Below, piece by piece: positions 9,489 to 18,362 of a stretch of DNA of 64,000 nucleotides. The notes under the pieces were generated by a model, which was not told the DNA's origin, made no database searches, and worked only from the letters and a program-made list of their open reading frames with translations. The stretch lies in NCBI RefSeq assembly GCF_003628125.1, contig NZ_RBZU01000004.1, forward strand, positions 372,001 to 436,000. The letters run 5' to 3'. This DNA comes from Pararobbsia silviterrae (GTDB lineage Bacteria > Pseudomonadota > Gammaproteobacteria > Burkholderiales > Burkholderiaceae). A program made the position numbers and the translations under genes. Numbering within the stretch: position 1 is the stretch's first letter; the number at the start of each line of letters is the position of its first letter.

Positions 9489-10523
9489 ATGATCAGGCCA
9501 GCATGGGACACGGATTCGTTTACCGAATTTGACGAACTCACTTCGATTCTCGACAAGGCCTCGAACCAGCTCGATGTACGCGTCGTATCCGAAGTTCGCG
9601 CAGGCGCGCGCGCATTTCCGCTCGTTACGGCTTCGCTGGGATCGAGCGATCCGCAAGCGCCCGCGATCGGTTTTTTCGGCGGCGTGCACGGCCTCGAACG
9701 CATCGGCACGCAACTCGTGCTCGAATATCTGAAGGCCTTGCTCGAACGTCTCGAATGGGACGATCTGCTGGCCGCGCAACTCCAGTCGATTCGCCTGATC
9801 TTCTTTCCGATCGTCAATCCGGGCGGCATGTTTCTGAACACGCGCGCGAATCCGAACGGCGTCGATCTCATGCGCAATGCGCCGCAAAATGCCGAAGGCC
9901 GCGTGCCGTTTCTCGCGGGCGGTCAGCGCATCGGCCCGTGGCTGCCCTGGTATCGCGGGCGGGCCAACGCGACGATGGAAGCCGAAAGCATGGCCTTGCT
10001 CGACGTCGTCAAACAGGAGTTGATGTCGCGGCCGCTGAGCTTCGCCGTTGATTGCCACTCGGGTTTCGGCTGGGACGACAGCATCTGGTTTCCGTATGCG
10101 CGCACCGATCGGCAGATGATGCATCTGCCCGAGATGTATCTGCTCAAGACGATGTTCGAGCGCGCGCATCCGCATCACGGCTATGCGTTCGAACCGCAAA
10201 GCCATCAATATCGGCTTCACGGCGATCTCTGGGATTACGCGTACGACGCGACGACGCCCCCGAACATCTTCTTGCCGATGACGCTCGAACTCGGCTCGTG
10301 GCGATGGATCCGCAAGAATCCGCGGCAACTGTTCTCGCGTCTCGGCATCTTCAATCCCGTCAAGGCGCATCGGACACGACGCGTGCTCAGGCGCCACGTG
10401 AGTTTCCTCGACTTTCTGACGCGCGCCGCGTTTGCCTCGAGCCGCTGGCTGCCGCGCGACGACGTCAGGGCGAGCGTGCTCGAACGCGCGAGCGCGCACT
10501 GGCAACGGCCCGCGACGCGATGA
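9489..10523 (+). CDS. M14-family zinc carboxypeptidase-like / DUF2817 protein
   Basis: A 344-residue metallohydrolase of the M14 peptidase/deacylase superfamily. The first zinc motif is GVHGLE with His67 and Glu70, the third ligand is His190 in VDCHSG, and a substrate-binding segment NPNGVDLMRN lies between. No signal peptide is seen, so it is likely cytoplasmic. The ATG at 9489 (MIRPAWD) fits the start of conserved sequence, though the ribosome site is weak. Its stop overlaps the next gene (ATGA), implying a joint function on a peptide or amide-linked substrate. Confidence 0.78.
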   Translation: MIRPAWDTDSFTEFDELTSILDKASNQLDVRVVSEVRAGARAFPLVTASLGSSDPQAPAIGFFGGVHGLERIGTQLVLEYLKALLERLEWDDLLAAQLQSIRLIFFPIVNPGGMFLNTRANPNGVDLMRNAPQNAEGRVPFLAGGQRIGPWLPWYRGRANATMEAESMALLDVVKQELMSRPLSFAVDCHSGFGWDDSIWFPYARTDRQMMHLPEMYLLKTMFERAHPHHGYAFEPQSHQYRLHGDLWDYAYDATTPPNIFLPMTLELGSWRWIRKNPRQLFSRLGIFNPVKAHRTRRVLRRHVSFLDFLTRAAFASSRWLPRDDVRASVLERASAHWQRPATR

Positions 10524-11350
10524 GCACATGGATCCTGCTGCGCGGGCTCACACGCGAGACGCGCCATTGGGGCGCGTTCGCGCCGACGTTCGAGCGTATC
10601 GTCGGCGCGGCCGATCCCGATGCGCGGTGTATTCCGATCGAATTGCCCGGCAATGGCGACGCAAACGCGGAACGCACGCCGGCGCAGGTCGCCGAGATTG
10701 TGGCGTCGGTGCGCGCGACGGCGGCCCGGATCGCGCCCGGCACGCCTTATCGCGTGCTCGCGATGTCGCTCGGCGGCATGGTCGCGACGGCGTGGGCGCA
10801 ACGGCATCCCGACGATATCGAACGGCTTGTGCTGATCAACACGAGCATGCGGCCGCTATGCGGGGTGACGCAGCGTCTGCGTCCGGCCGCGTGGCCGCAT
10901 CTCGTCTCGATCATCGCGCGCTGGCGTCGCGCGGACGCGTGCGAAAACGCGATCCACGCGCTGACGTGCAACGCCGACGCGCAGCGCGCACACGAGGTCG
11001 CGGTCTGGGCCGAGATCCGGCGCAGCCGGCCCGTCGCATCGGCGAACGCGCTGCGTCAATTGCTTGCCGCCGCGCGCTTCGTCGCCGAGCGCGCACCGCC
11101 CCGTTGCCCGGCCTTGATCCTCTCCGCGGCGCGCGATCGTCTCGTCGACCCCGTCTGCTCGGCGCGGATCGCGAAGCACTGGGGCGCCGCGCATCTCGAA
11201 CATCCGCGGGCCGGACACGATCTGCCGCACGACGATCCGGTCTGGACGAGCGAGGCTGTGCGCGACTGGCTCGGATGGGCGCGCGATCCTGCGTCGCGCG
11301 TCGAGACCTCCCGGCATGCGAGCGCCGGGCACGCCGCGGCGGGGACCTGA
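10520..11350 (+). CDS. alpha/beta fold hydrolase (serine type)
   Basis: 276-residue alpha/beta hydrolase with nucleophile Ser83 in LAMSLGGMVAT, an acidic residue in SAARDRLVDP and the catalytic His in RAGHDLPHDD. It starts in an ATGA overlap with the metallopeptidase-like gene, so the two are coupled. It is probably a cytoplasmic esterase, amidase or thioesterase; the substrate is not evident. The C-terminal tail after DWLGWARD is low complexity. Confidence 0.82.
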   Translation: MSTWILLRGLTRETRHWGAFAPTFERIVGAADPDARCIPIELPGNGDANAERTPAQVAEIVASVRATAARIAPGTPYRVLAMSLGGMVATAWAQRHPDDIERLVLINTSMRPLCGVTQRLRPAAWPHLVSIIARWRRADACENAIHALTCNADAQRAHEVAVWAEIRRSRPVASANALRQLLAAARFVAERAPPRCPALILSAARDRLVDPVCSARIAKHWGAAHLEHPRAGHDLPHDDPVWTSEAVRDWLGWARDPASRVETSRHASAGHAAAGT

Positions 11351-11527
11351 TGGCGGGCATCTAAGGACCGACGCGGCACGCACGCGCGTGTCGCCGCCGC
11401 CGACGTGCCGCATCGTGCGCGCATGATCGCCCCGGGATTTGCACTGCCGACCGCGCGTGCCGCGCGTATCATCGTCCGGCTTGGATCGATCTACCCTTTG
11501 AGCCACGATTACTACAGGGAAATCAAT

Positions 11528-13375
11528 ATGGCGCGCGTCGAAGTCAAGGTGCCTCAGCTGTCCGAGTCGGTCTCGGAGGCGACGGTACTCGAATGGAGCA
11601 AGAAGCCCGGCGATCCGGTGGCCGTGGACGAGATCCTCGTCCAGCTCGAAACGGACAAGGTGGTGCTCGAAGTTCCCGCGGTTTCGGCGGGCGTGCTGGC
11701 CGAGATCGTCGCGAAGTCGGGCGATGTCGTCGTGGTCGATCAGTTGCTGGCCGTCGTCGATACGGACGCGAACGCCGTGGTGCAGGCCTCTGCCCAAGCT
11801 CAAACTCAAACGCAAAGCCAGACTCAAACACAAGCCGCCGCGCCTGTCGCCCCGCCTCAACCCGCCGCGCCCGCGCCGGCCACAGCTCCGCATGCCGCCG
11901 TTCATTTGCCCGCCGCGGGACCGGCTCAAACGTTTACGTCGCCTGTTTCGAAGGAATTCGACGTCGTCGTCATCGGGGCGGGTCCCGGCGGCTATATCGC
12001 CGCGATCCGCGCGGCGCAGCTCGGCAAGACTGTCGCGTGCGTCGAGCAGTGGAAGAACCCCGAAGGCAAGCTCAAGCTCGGCGGCACGTGTTTGAACGTC
12101 GGCTGTATCCCGTCGAAGGCCTTGCTCGCGTCTTCGGAGGCGTACGAGAACGCGCAGCACCATCTCGCCGATCACGGGATCGGCGTCGGCGACCTCACGC
12201 TCGACGTCGGCAAGATGGTCGCGCGCAAGGCGGCCATCGTCGACAAGATCACGGGCGGCGTCGAATTCCTGTTCCGCAAGAACAAGATCACCTGGCTCAA
12301 GGGGCATGGCACGCTGCTTGGCCGCACGGCGACGGGCGTCGCGATCGAAGTCAGCGGCGAAGGGCAGGCGGAGGTCGTCGGCGCGAAGGACGTCATCATC
12401 GCGACGGGATCGAAGGCGCGTCACTTGCCCGACGTGCCGGTCGACAACCGGATCGTCTCCGACAATGAGGGTGCATTGTCGTTCGATTCGGTGCCGAAGA
12501 AACTCGCGGTCATCGGCGCGGGCGTCATCGGGCTCGAACTCGGTTCGGTCTGGCGACGCCTCGGCGCCGACGTCACGCTGCTCGAAGCGTTGCCCGAATT
12601 TCTCGGCGCCTGCGACGAATCGCTCTCGAAAGAAGCGGCCAAATTGTTCAAGAAGCAGGGGCTCGCGATTCACTTCGGCGTGAAGATCGGCGAGGTCAAG
12701 CAGAACGCATCCGGCGTGTCGATTGCCTATACCGACAAAGACGGTGCCGCGCAGACGCTCGACGCCGATCGTCTGATCGTCTCGATCGGCCGCGTGCCCA
12801 ATACCGACAAGCTCGGTCTCGACGCGGTCGGTCTCGCGACCGATGCGCGCGGCTTTATCCCCGTCGACGATCAATGCCGGACCAGCGCGCCGAACATCTA
12901 TGCGATCGGCGACGTCGTGCGCGGACCGATGCTCGCGCACAAGGCCGAGGACGAAGGCGTGCTCGCGGCCGAAGTCATCGTCGGGCAGAAGCCGCATATC
13001 GACTACAACTGCATCCCGTGGGTCATTTATACGGAGCCCGAGATCGCGTGGGTCGGCAAGACCGAGCAGCAGCTCCGCGCTGAAGGGCGCGCCTATAAGA
13101 CCGGGCAGTTTCCGATGATGGCCAACGGCCGCGCGCTCGGCATCGGCAAGACTGACGGCTTCGTCAAGATGATCGCCGATGCGACGACCGATGAATTGCT
13201 CGGCTGCCACATCATTGCCGCGAACGCGTCGGATCTCATCGCGGAGGCGGTCGTGGCGCTCGAATTCAAGGCCGCGTCGGAGGATATCGGCATCATCTGC
13301 CATCCGCATCCTTCGCTGTCCGAAGTCGTGCGCGAAGCCTCGCTCGCCGTGACCAAGCGCGCGCTCAATATCTGA
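11528..13375 (+). CDS. lpdA: dihydrolipoamide dehydrogenase (E3) with N-terminal lipoyl domain
   Basis: 615-residue flavoprotein that reoxidises dihydrolipoyl groups with NAD+. Residues 1-80 form a complete lipoyl domain with lipoyl-lysine Lys44 in [11 protein letters not shown]; its [16 protein letters not shown] start resembles the lipoyl domain of 2-oxoglutarate dehydrogenase E2 (SucB). A Gln/Thr then Pro/Ala linker (about 88-135) follows, then the E3 core: FAD motif [10 protein letters not shown] (148-157), redox disulfide Cys188/Cys193 in [13 protein letters not shown], and the C-terminal HPHPSLSE active site. Lipoyl-E3 fusions are known in beta-proteobacterial pyruvate dehydrogenase clusters. 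Here no E1 or E2 gene is adjacent. Confidence 0.94.
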   Translation: MARVEVKVPQLSESVSEATVLEWSKKPGDPVAVDEILVQLETDKVVLEVPAVSAGVLAEIVAKSGDVVVVDQLLAVVDTDANAVVQASAQAQTQTQSQTQTQAAAPVAPPQPAAPAPATAPHAAVHLPAAGPAQTFTSPVSKEFDVVVIGAGPGGYIAAIRAAQLGKTVACVEQWKNPEGKLKLGGTCLNVGCIPSKALLASSEAYENAQHHLADHGIGVGDLTLDVGKMVARKAAIVDKITGGVEFLFRKNKITWLKGHGTLLGRTATGVAIEVSGEGQAEVVGAKDVIIATGSKARHLPDVPVDNRIVSDNEGALSFDSVPKKLAVIGAGVIGLELGSVWRRLGADVTLLEALPEFLGACDESLSKEAAKLFKKQGLAIHFGVKIGEVKQNASGVSIAYTDKDGAAQTLDADRLIVSIGRVPNTDKLGLDAVGLATDARGFIPVDDQCRTSAPNIYAIGDVVRGPMLAHKAEDEGVLAAEVIVGQKPHIDYNCIPWVIYTEPEIAWVGKTEQQLRAEGRAYKTGQFPMMANGRALGIGKTDGFVKMIADATTDELLGCHIIAANASDLIAEAVVALEFKAASEDIGIICHPHPSLSEVVREASLAVTKRALNI

Positions 13376-13387
13376 GGCCGCACAGTC

Positions 13388-14038
13388 TCAGCACGACCAG
13401 CCGTGCGCGCCGATCAACGGCACGAACTGGACGCCGCCGAGATCGTCTCGATCGAAGACGGCGTCCGAGCGGCGCGTGACGCGCACGAGCCGCTGATAGT
13501 CGGGATCGAGCCCGACGGGTATCACGAGGCGTCCGCCGATCGCAAGCTGGCGCGCGAGGACATCGGGTACTGTCGGGCCGCTCGCCGTCACGACGATCGC
13601 ATCGAACGGTGCATGGTCGGGCAGGCCGAGCGTGCCGTCGCCGATGTGAACGTCGATCTGCGTATAGCCGAGCTCGGCGAGTACGCGCCGCGCATGCAGC
13701 GCAAGCGTGTCGATACGCTCGATCGTGTCGACGTGTGAGGCCAGTTCGGCGAGCACCGCGGCGCCGTAACCCGATCCGGTCCCGATCTCAAGAACGCGCG
13801 CGCTCTGCGACGGAGCCGCGGCCTGCGTCATCAGCGCGACGACGAAGGGTTGCGAAATGGTCTGGTGTTCGCCGATCGGCAGCGGCGAGTCCGCGTAGGC
13901 ATAGACGTCGAGTTCGCCGGGGACGAAGGCATGCCTCGGCACGCGACGCATCGCGTCGAGTACGCGATCCGTCAACATCCCGCGCCCTCTGAGCTGGCCG
14001 TCGACCATCGCGCGACGCGCGGCTTCAAAGTCCGGCAT
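13388..14038 (-). CDS. pcm: protein-L-isoaspartate O-methyltransferase family protein
   Basis: 216-residue SAM-dependent methyltransferase of the PCMT family, which repairs isoaspartyl residues in damaged proteins. Visible are MVDGQLRGRG, the YADSPLPIGEHQTISQP motif of the family and the SAM-binding loop LEIGTGSGYGAAVL. The start at 14038 is chosen because GGAG precedes it and it matches the family N-terminus. It converges with lpdA with a 12-base gap. Divergent PCMT-like proteins exist, so repair activity is inferred. Confidence 0.88.
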   Translation of the reverse strand: MPDFEAARRAMVDGQLRGRGMLTDRVLDAMRRVPRHAFVPGELDVYAYADSPLPIGEHQTISQPFVVALMTQAAAPSQSARVLEIGTGSGYGAAVLAELASHVDTIERIDTLALHARRVLAELGYTQIDVHIGDGTLGLPDHAPFDAIVVTASGPTVPDVLARQLAIGGRLVIPVGLDPDYQRLVRVTRRSDAVFDRDDLGGVQFVPLIGAHGWSC

Positions 14039-14184
14039 GACGATGAACTCCGAGAAGTTCGAGGACGGTTCGGCGTCGAATTGACGCCGATTCAAGGCAC
14101 ATTCGAGGCCCGTTCAAGGTCCATGAGTGCCTCGCGCCTAAGCGGCAATGTGCGCTTGATTGCGGAGCGCCGCAATCCGCGCAT

Positions 14185-15078
14185 TCATTCCGTCGTCAAT
14201 GCCTTGATCGCGGTCGCCTGGAATTGCGTGGGCGTCACACCGGTCTGTTTGCGGAAATACCGGCTGAAATAGGCGACGTCCGAAAACCCGAGTCCATGTG
14301 CGACTTGCTTGATGCTGAGGCCCGAATAGACGAGATCGCGTTGCGCTTCGCGCATCAGATGCGCGTTGACGAGCGCAGTCGGTGAACTCGAGAGTTCGTC
14401 GCGGCAGAGCCGGCCGAGTTGCGCAGCCGTGATGCCGAGCTTGTCCGCGTAGAACTCGACGGGTTCGTGCGTGCGGCAATGTTCGGCGATCAATTCACGA
14501 AAGCGGCGCAGATGGGCCGCGCGCCGCTCGTGTCCCGGCGTCGCGCTCGTCTCGCGACGCTCGCCGAGCCGTGCGATCTGTACAAAAAGTGCAACGAGCA
14601 TTGAAATCCCGGCCGCGCCGTAGCCGCGATCCGAACGCCGGAATTCGCGCTCGATCGGCTCGAACAGCTTCATCAGCGTCGCGTCGGTGACCGACTCGCC
14701 GGTGACGGGAATCATCGCCGCATGCTGCAGCACGGCAACGAGCCCCGGCGAGACCACATGCGCGACGGTTTCGAGCGAACGCTGCGCGGCGGTCACGACG
14801 AGGCCGTCGATATCGGGTGCGAAAACGAAGCCGTGGACCGTCTGGGCCGGCAAAACCACGATGCAAGGCGGCACGAAATCAACGCGCGCCTCTTCGATGA
14901 ACACGTGTCCTTTGCCGCCACGGATATAGAGCACCTGGAGCAGGGCGTCATGCCGATGCGCGGCGATATGAAAGTCGTTCGGCTTGCTGCGCTCGGGGAT
15001 CCACTCGAAGTTGAATCCGTCGTACCAAGGGGGGCGCGCGGACTCGCCGTACAGGCTGTAGTTAGGGATATGCCTCAT
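14185..15078 (-). CDS. AraC-family regulator, PobR/HpaA-like
   Basis: 297-residue regulator with an N-terminal cupin-type effector domain (MRHIPNYSLYGE start, RHDALLQVLYI, VLPAQTVHGF) and a C-terminal AraC DNA-binding domain with two helix-turn-helices ending in SDVAYFSRYFRKQTGVTP. The N-terminus resembles regulators of 4-hydroxybenzoate and hydroxyphenylacetate catabolism. It is divergent from the SDR operon at 15195, the likely target. The start at 15078 is the first Met of conserved sequence. Confidence 0.88.
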   Translation of the reverse strand: MRHIPNYSLYGESARPPWYDGFNFEWIPERSKPNDFHIAAHRHDALLQVLYIRGGKGHVFIEEARVDFVPPCIVVLPAQTVHGFVFAPDIDGLVVTAAQRSLETVAHVVSPGLVAVLQHAAMIPVTGESVTDATLMKLFEPIEREFRRSDRGYGAAGISMLVALFVQIARLGERRETSATPGHERRAAHLRRFRELIAEHCRTHEPVEFYADKLGITAAQLGRLCRDELSSSPTALVNAHLMREAQRDLVYSGLSIKQVAHGLGFSDVAYFSRYFRKQTGVTPTQFQATAIKALTTE

Positions 15079-15096
15079 GCCGGATGGCCTCCATGC

Positions 15097-15129
15097 GACA
15101 AATTGTCCTGTGCTCTGCGGACTTTGTCC
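15097..15129. promoter_or_regulatory. candidate AraC-family operator in the divergent promoter
   Basis: Two TTGTCC direct repeats at 15103-15108 and 15124-15129 start 21 bases apart, two helical turns. Each sits at the end of a small palindrome: GACAAATTGTC at 15097-15107 and GGACTTTGTCC at 15119-15129. Phased direct repeats are the usual AraC-family site, and the element lies between the AraC gene and its probable target operon. The assignment is inference. Confidence 0.45.
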
Positions 15130-15194
15130 AATTTCCGGCGACGGCGCGTCGATACACTTTTTTCCAATCGAACATGGAATACAAGGAGACACGC

Positions 15195-16016
15195 ATGACT
15201 CAAGGCGCACCTCATTGGCTCGGCCTCGAAGGGCAGATCTGCGTCGTGACGGGCGGCGCGGGCGGCATCGGGCGCGCGATCGGCGCCACGCTCGCGGACG
15301 CGGGCGGCCGCATCGCGCTGCTCGATCTCGACGCGGCCCATTGCGAAAACGCCGCGCAGGCGCTGCGCGACCACGGCCACGACGCGCTCGCGGTGCAATG
15401 CGACATCTCGGATCCCGCGAGCGTGCAACACGCGGCTGCGTTCGTCGAAGCGCAGCTTGGCCCGGTCGGCGTGCTCGTCAATAACGCGGGACTGTTGCGC
15501 GCGGCGGGCATCGAGGACATCGGGCTCGAGGCCTGGAACGCGACGCTCTCGGTCAATCTGACCGGCTACATGCTGACCTCGCAGGCATTCGGGCGCGGCA
15601 TGCTCGCGCGCGGACGCGGCAGCATCGTGCACGTATCGTCGATCGCCGCGCTGAACCCGCAGACGTGGAGCGGTGCGTATAGCCCGAGCAAGGCCGCGAT
15701 TTCGATGCTCTCGCGTCAGCTCGCGGCCGAGTGGGGACCGCGCGGCGTGCGCAGCAATTCCGTGTGCCCGGGCATGATCCGCACGCCGCTGTCGGCGGCG
15801 TTCTATGCGGATCCCGACGTCGAGGCGGGCCGACGCGCGATGACCGCGAGCCGGCGCATCGGCGAACCCGCGGATATCGCCGACGTCGTCGCGTTTCTCG
15901 CGAGCGCGCGCAGCGGCTACGTGAACGGCGCCGAACTCAGCGTGGACGGCGGGCTCGGCAGCATGCTCATGGACCTCGTGCCGCGGCCCGGATTCAAGGC
16001 GCCGAAAGCGGCCTGA
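15195..16016 (+). CDS. short-chain dehydrogenase/reductase
   Basis: 273-residue classical SDR with NAD(P)-binding GGAGGIGRAIG (20-30), NNAGLL, and the catalytic Tyr and Lys in GAYSPSKAAIS. AAGGAGA precedes the ATG. First gene of an operon with a ketosteroid-dehydrogenase-like flavoprotein, a NIPSNAP protein and an MFS carrier, so it probably oxidises a hydroxyl group or reduces a keto group of a cyclic catabolic substrate. The substrate is unknown. Confidence 0.9.
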   Translation: MTQGAPHWLGLEGQICVVTGGAGGIGRAIGATLADAGGRIALLDLDAAHCENAAQALRDHGHDALAVQCDISDPASVQHAAAFVEAQLGPVGVLVNNAGLLRAAGIEDIGLEAWNATLSVNLTGYMLTSQAFGRGMLARGRGSIVHVSSIAALNPQTWSGAYSPSKAAISMLSRQLAAEWGPRGVRSNSVCPGMIRTPLSAAFYADPDVEAGRRAMTASRRIGEPADIADVVAFLASARSGYVNGAELSVDGGLGSMLMDLVPRPGFKAPKAA

Positions 16017-16066
16017 TCGCCGCTCCGTTATGCGGCACAGGCCGCTCATTGACAAGGATGGACATC

Positions 16067-17860
16067 ATGACGATCGACAATCGTTCGTCGGAGCCGAGCT
16101 GCGATGTGCTCATCATCGGCTCCGGCGCGGGCGGCCTTTCGACGGCCGTCACCGCGCGCAAGCAAGGCCTCGACGTGCTCGTGATCGAGAAGGAAGCCTG
16201 GTATGGCGGCACGACCGCATTTTCAGGCGGCGTGCTCTGGATCCCGGGCAATCCGCATGCGAAAGCGGCGGGTGTTCGCGACACGCGCGAGGCCGCGGTC
16301 GAATACATGAAGAACGAAACGGGGGCGTTTTTCGACGCCGAGGCCGTCGATGCGTTTCTCGATCGCGGCCCCGAAATGATCGCGTTCTTCGAGCGCGAGA
16401 CGAGCGTCAAGTTCGTGCGCACGCTCTATCCCGACTATCACCCGACGATCGGCGGCGGCGTCGACGTCGGACGCTCGGTGCTCGCCGCGCCGTTCGACAT
16501 CCGCGCGCTCGGCGAAAACATGAAGCGCCTGCGTCCGCCGCTCAAGACGATCACGTTCATCGGCATGATGTTCAATTCGTCGAGCGCCGACATCTCGCAC
16601 TTCTTCAACGTCACGCGTTCGTTGAAGTCCGCGTGGTACGTCACGAAACGTCTCGCGAGCCATCTCAAGGAACTCGTGCTCTATCGGCGCGGCATCAACG
16701 TGACGAGCGGCAACGCGCTGGCCGCGCGTCTGGCGAAGTCGGTCTTCGATCTCGGCGTGCCGATCTGGACGTCGACGGCCGCGCGCGAGCTGATCGTCGT
16801 CGACGGTCGTATCGCGGGCGCGGTCGTGAAAGACGCGCATGGCGCCGAGAAGCGCATCGTCGCGCGCAAGGCGGTCGTGCTCGCGTGCGGCGGATTTCCG
16901 CATGACACCGCGCGGATTCACAACGCGTATCCGCATCTGCGCAGCGGTGGAGAGCATCTTTCGCCGACGCCGGCCGGCAACACGGGCGACGGCGCGCGGA
17001 TGGCCGAAACCGTCGGCGCGCAAGTGCCGATCCGCTTCACGGAGCCGGCCGCGTGGATGCCCGTCTCGCGCGTTCCGTACGGCGGCGGACAGTACGGCGT
17101 GTTTCCGCATCTGCTGGATCGCTACAAGCCCGGCATCATCGGCGTGACGCGCGGCGGCAAGCGATTCACGAACGAATCGAATTCGTATCACGACGTCGGC
17201 GCCGCGATGATCGAGGCGTGCGCGGGCAAGAACGAGACTGCGATGTGGCTGCTCTGCGATCACGCGACGATCCGCAAATACGGGCTCGGCTACGCGAAGC
17301 CCGCGCCGATGCCGCTCGGCGGGCTGATTCGCAGCGGATATCTGTTCAAGGGCCGCACGCTCGCCGAACTCGCGGACCGCGCGGGCATCGACGCAGGCGC
17401 GCTCGAAGCGACGGTTCGCGATTACAACCTCGGCGCGCAACGGGGTGTCGACGTCGCCTACGGCCGCGGTACGACGTCGTTCAATCGCTATCTCGCCGAT
17501 GCGTCGCACGCGCCGAATCCGTGTGTCGCGCCGATCGGCAAGGGACCGTATTACGCGGTCAAGGTCATCATGGGCGATCTCGGCACGTTCGACGGCATCG
17601 TCACGAATACGGTGGGACAGGTGCTGCGCGACGGCGCGCCGATTCCGGGCCTCTATGCGGTCGGCAACGACCGCGCGAGCGTCATGGGCGGCAATTATCC
17701 GGGCGCGGGCATCACGCTCGGCCCGATCATGACCTTCGGCTACATCGCGGCGCTGCATATCGCGGGCAAGGCGTCGCAACACGTATCGGACGATGCCCGC
17801 GAGGCGCGCGCGCGTACGGTCTCTCCTCAAACCGCCGCACCGATCCGGAGCGCAGCATGA
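16067..17860 (+). CDS. FAD-dependent oxidoreductase, 3-ketosteroid delta1-dehydrogenase-like
   Basis: 597-residue flavoprotein of the fumarate reductase/3-ketosteroid dehydrogenase superfamily. The N-terminal FAD motif is VLIIGSGAGGLSTA, and YGGTTAFSGGVLWIP is the family FAD-contact segment. The C-terminal cofactor segment is NDRASVMGGNYPGAGITLGP. Such enzymes introduce a double bond next to a ring ketone; here ring oxidation of an alicyclic or steroid-like compound is a fair guess. Overlaps the NIPSNAP gene by ATGA. An in-frame ATG at 16058 is an alternative start. Confidence 0.87.
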   Translation: MTIDNRSSEPSCDVLIIGSGAGGLSTAVTARKQGLDVLVIEKEAWYGGTTAFSGGVLWIPGNPHAKAAGVRDTREAAVEYMKNETGAFFDAEAVDAFLDRGPEMIAFFERETSVKFVRTLYPDYHPTIGGGVDVGRSVLAAPFDIRALGENMKRLRPPLKTITFIGMMFNSSSADISHFFNVTRSLKSAWYVTKRLASHLKELVLYRRGINVTSGNALAARLAKSVFDLGVPIWTSTAARELIVVDGRIAGAVVKDAHGAEKRIVARKAVVLACGGFPHDTARIHNAYPHLRSGGEHLSPTPAGNTGDGARMAETVGAQVPIRFTEPAAWMPVSRVPYGGGQYGVFPHLLDRYKPGIIGVTRGGKRFTNESNSYHDVGAAMIEACAGKNETAMWLLCDHATIRKYGLGYAKPAPMPLGGLIRSGYLFKGRTLAELADRAGIDAGALEATVRDYNLGAQRGVDVAYGRGTTSFNRYLADASHAPNPCVAPIGKGPYYAVKVIMGDLGTFDGIVTNTVGQVLRDGAPIPGLYAVGNDRASVMGGNYPGAGITLGPIMTFGYIAALHIAGKASQHVSDDAREARARTVSPQTAAPIRSAA

Positions 17861-18228
17861 ACAAGCCGTTTATCGACCATCGCATCTATACGATCCGGCC
17901 GCGCGGCATGGCCGAATTCATCGACGTTTTCGACCGGCTCGCGATGCCGATTCAGGTTCGCTATCTCGGCGCGCCCGTCGGCTTTTATATGAGCGACATC
18001 GGCGCGCTCAATCAGGTCGTGCATCTGTGGGGCTACGAGAGCATCGCGGACTACGACCAGCGCCGCACGGCGCGCGATGCCGATCCGGACTGGCCCGCGT
18101 ATCTCAAGGCCTCCGCGCATCTGATCGTCGCGCAGGAAAGCCGCATCATCCGCCGCGTCGAATTCAAGAGCCTGGCGGGCCTCGACACGATCGCGGCATC
18201 GCGCGAGGTCGATCTGAGTCCGATCTGA
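17857..18228 (+). CDS. NIPSNAP family protein
   Basis: 123-residue ferredoxin-like dimeric alpha/beta-barrel protein of the NIPSNAP family: HRIYTIRPRGMAEF start, then VVHLWGYESIADYDQRR and DWPAYLKA. Bacterial NIPSNAP genes often sit in catabolic operons without a proven activity. Its coupling by ATGA overlap to the FAD enzyme suggests a supporting or isomerase-like role in the same pathway, which is inference. Confidence 0.88.
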   Translation: MNKPFIDHRIYTIRPRGMAEFIDVFDRLAMPIQVRYLGAPVGFYMSDIGALNQVVHLWGYESIADYDQRRTARDADPDWPAYLKASAHLIVAQESRIIRRVEFKSLAGLDTIAASREVDLSPI

Positions 18229-18323
18229 GCCCGACCCAAGCCTTACTGCATCGCGCGCGGGCGTCAAGCGAGCGTCATGACTCGCAATCCCGTGCGTTCT
18301 TATCCCTATCAGGAGACATCAAC

Positions 18324-18362
18324 ATGAACCCGCTCTACGTCACGTTTGGAGGACGGCCATGA
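18324..18362 (+). CDS. possible 12-codon leader peptide overlapping the MFS gene
   Basis: An ATG with AGGAG eight bases upstream opens a 12-residue frame (MNPLYVTFGGRP). Its TGA overlaps the ATG of the MFS gene as ATGA, and its last codons contain the MFS ribosome site GGAGGA. It could couple or adjust translation of the transporter. No family is expected at this size, and conservation of the overlap would be needed to accept it. Confidence 0.4.
   Translation: MNPLYVTFGGRP

Noticed and set aside
10856-13309. 817-codon minus-strand frame opposite lpdA
   Set aside because: Antisense shadow with biased composition; the plus strand holds a complete lipoyl-E3 enzyme.
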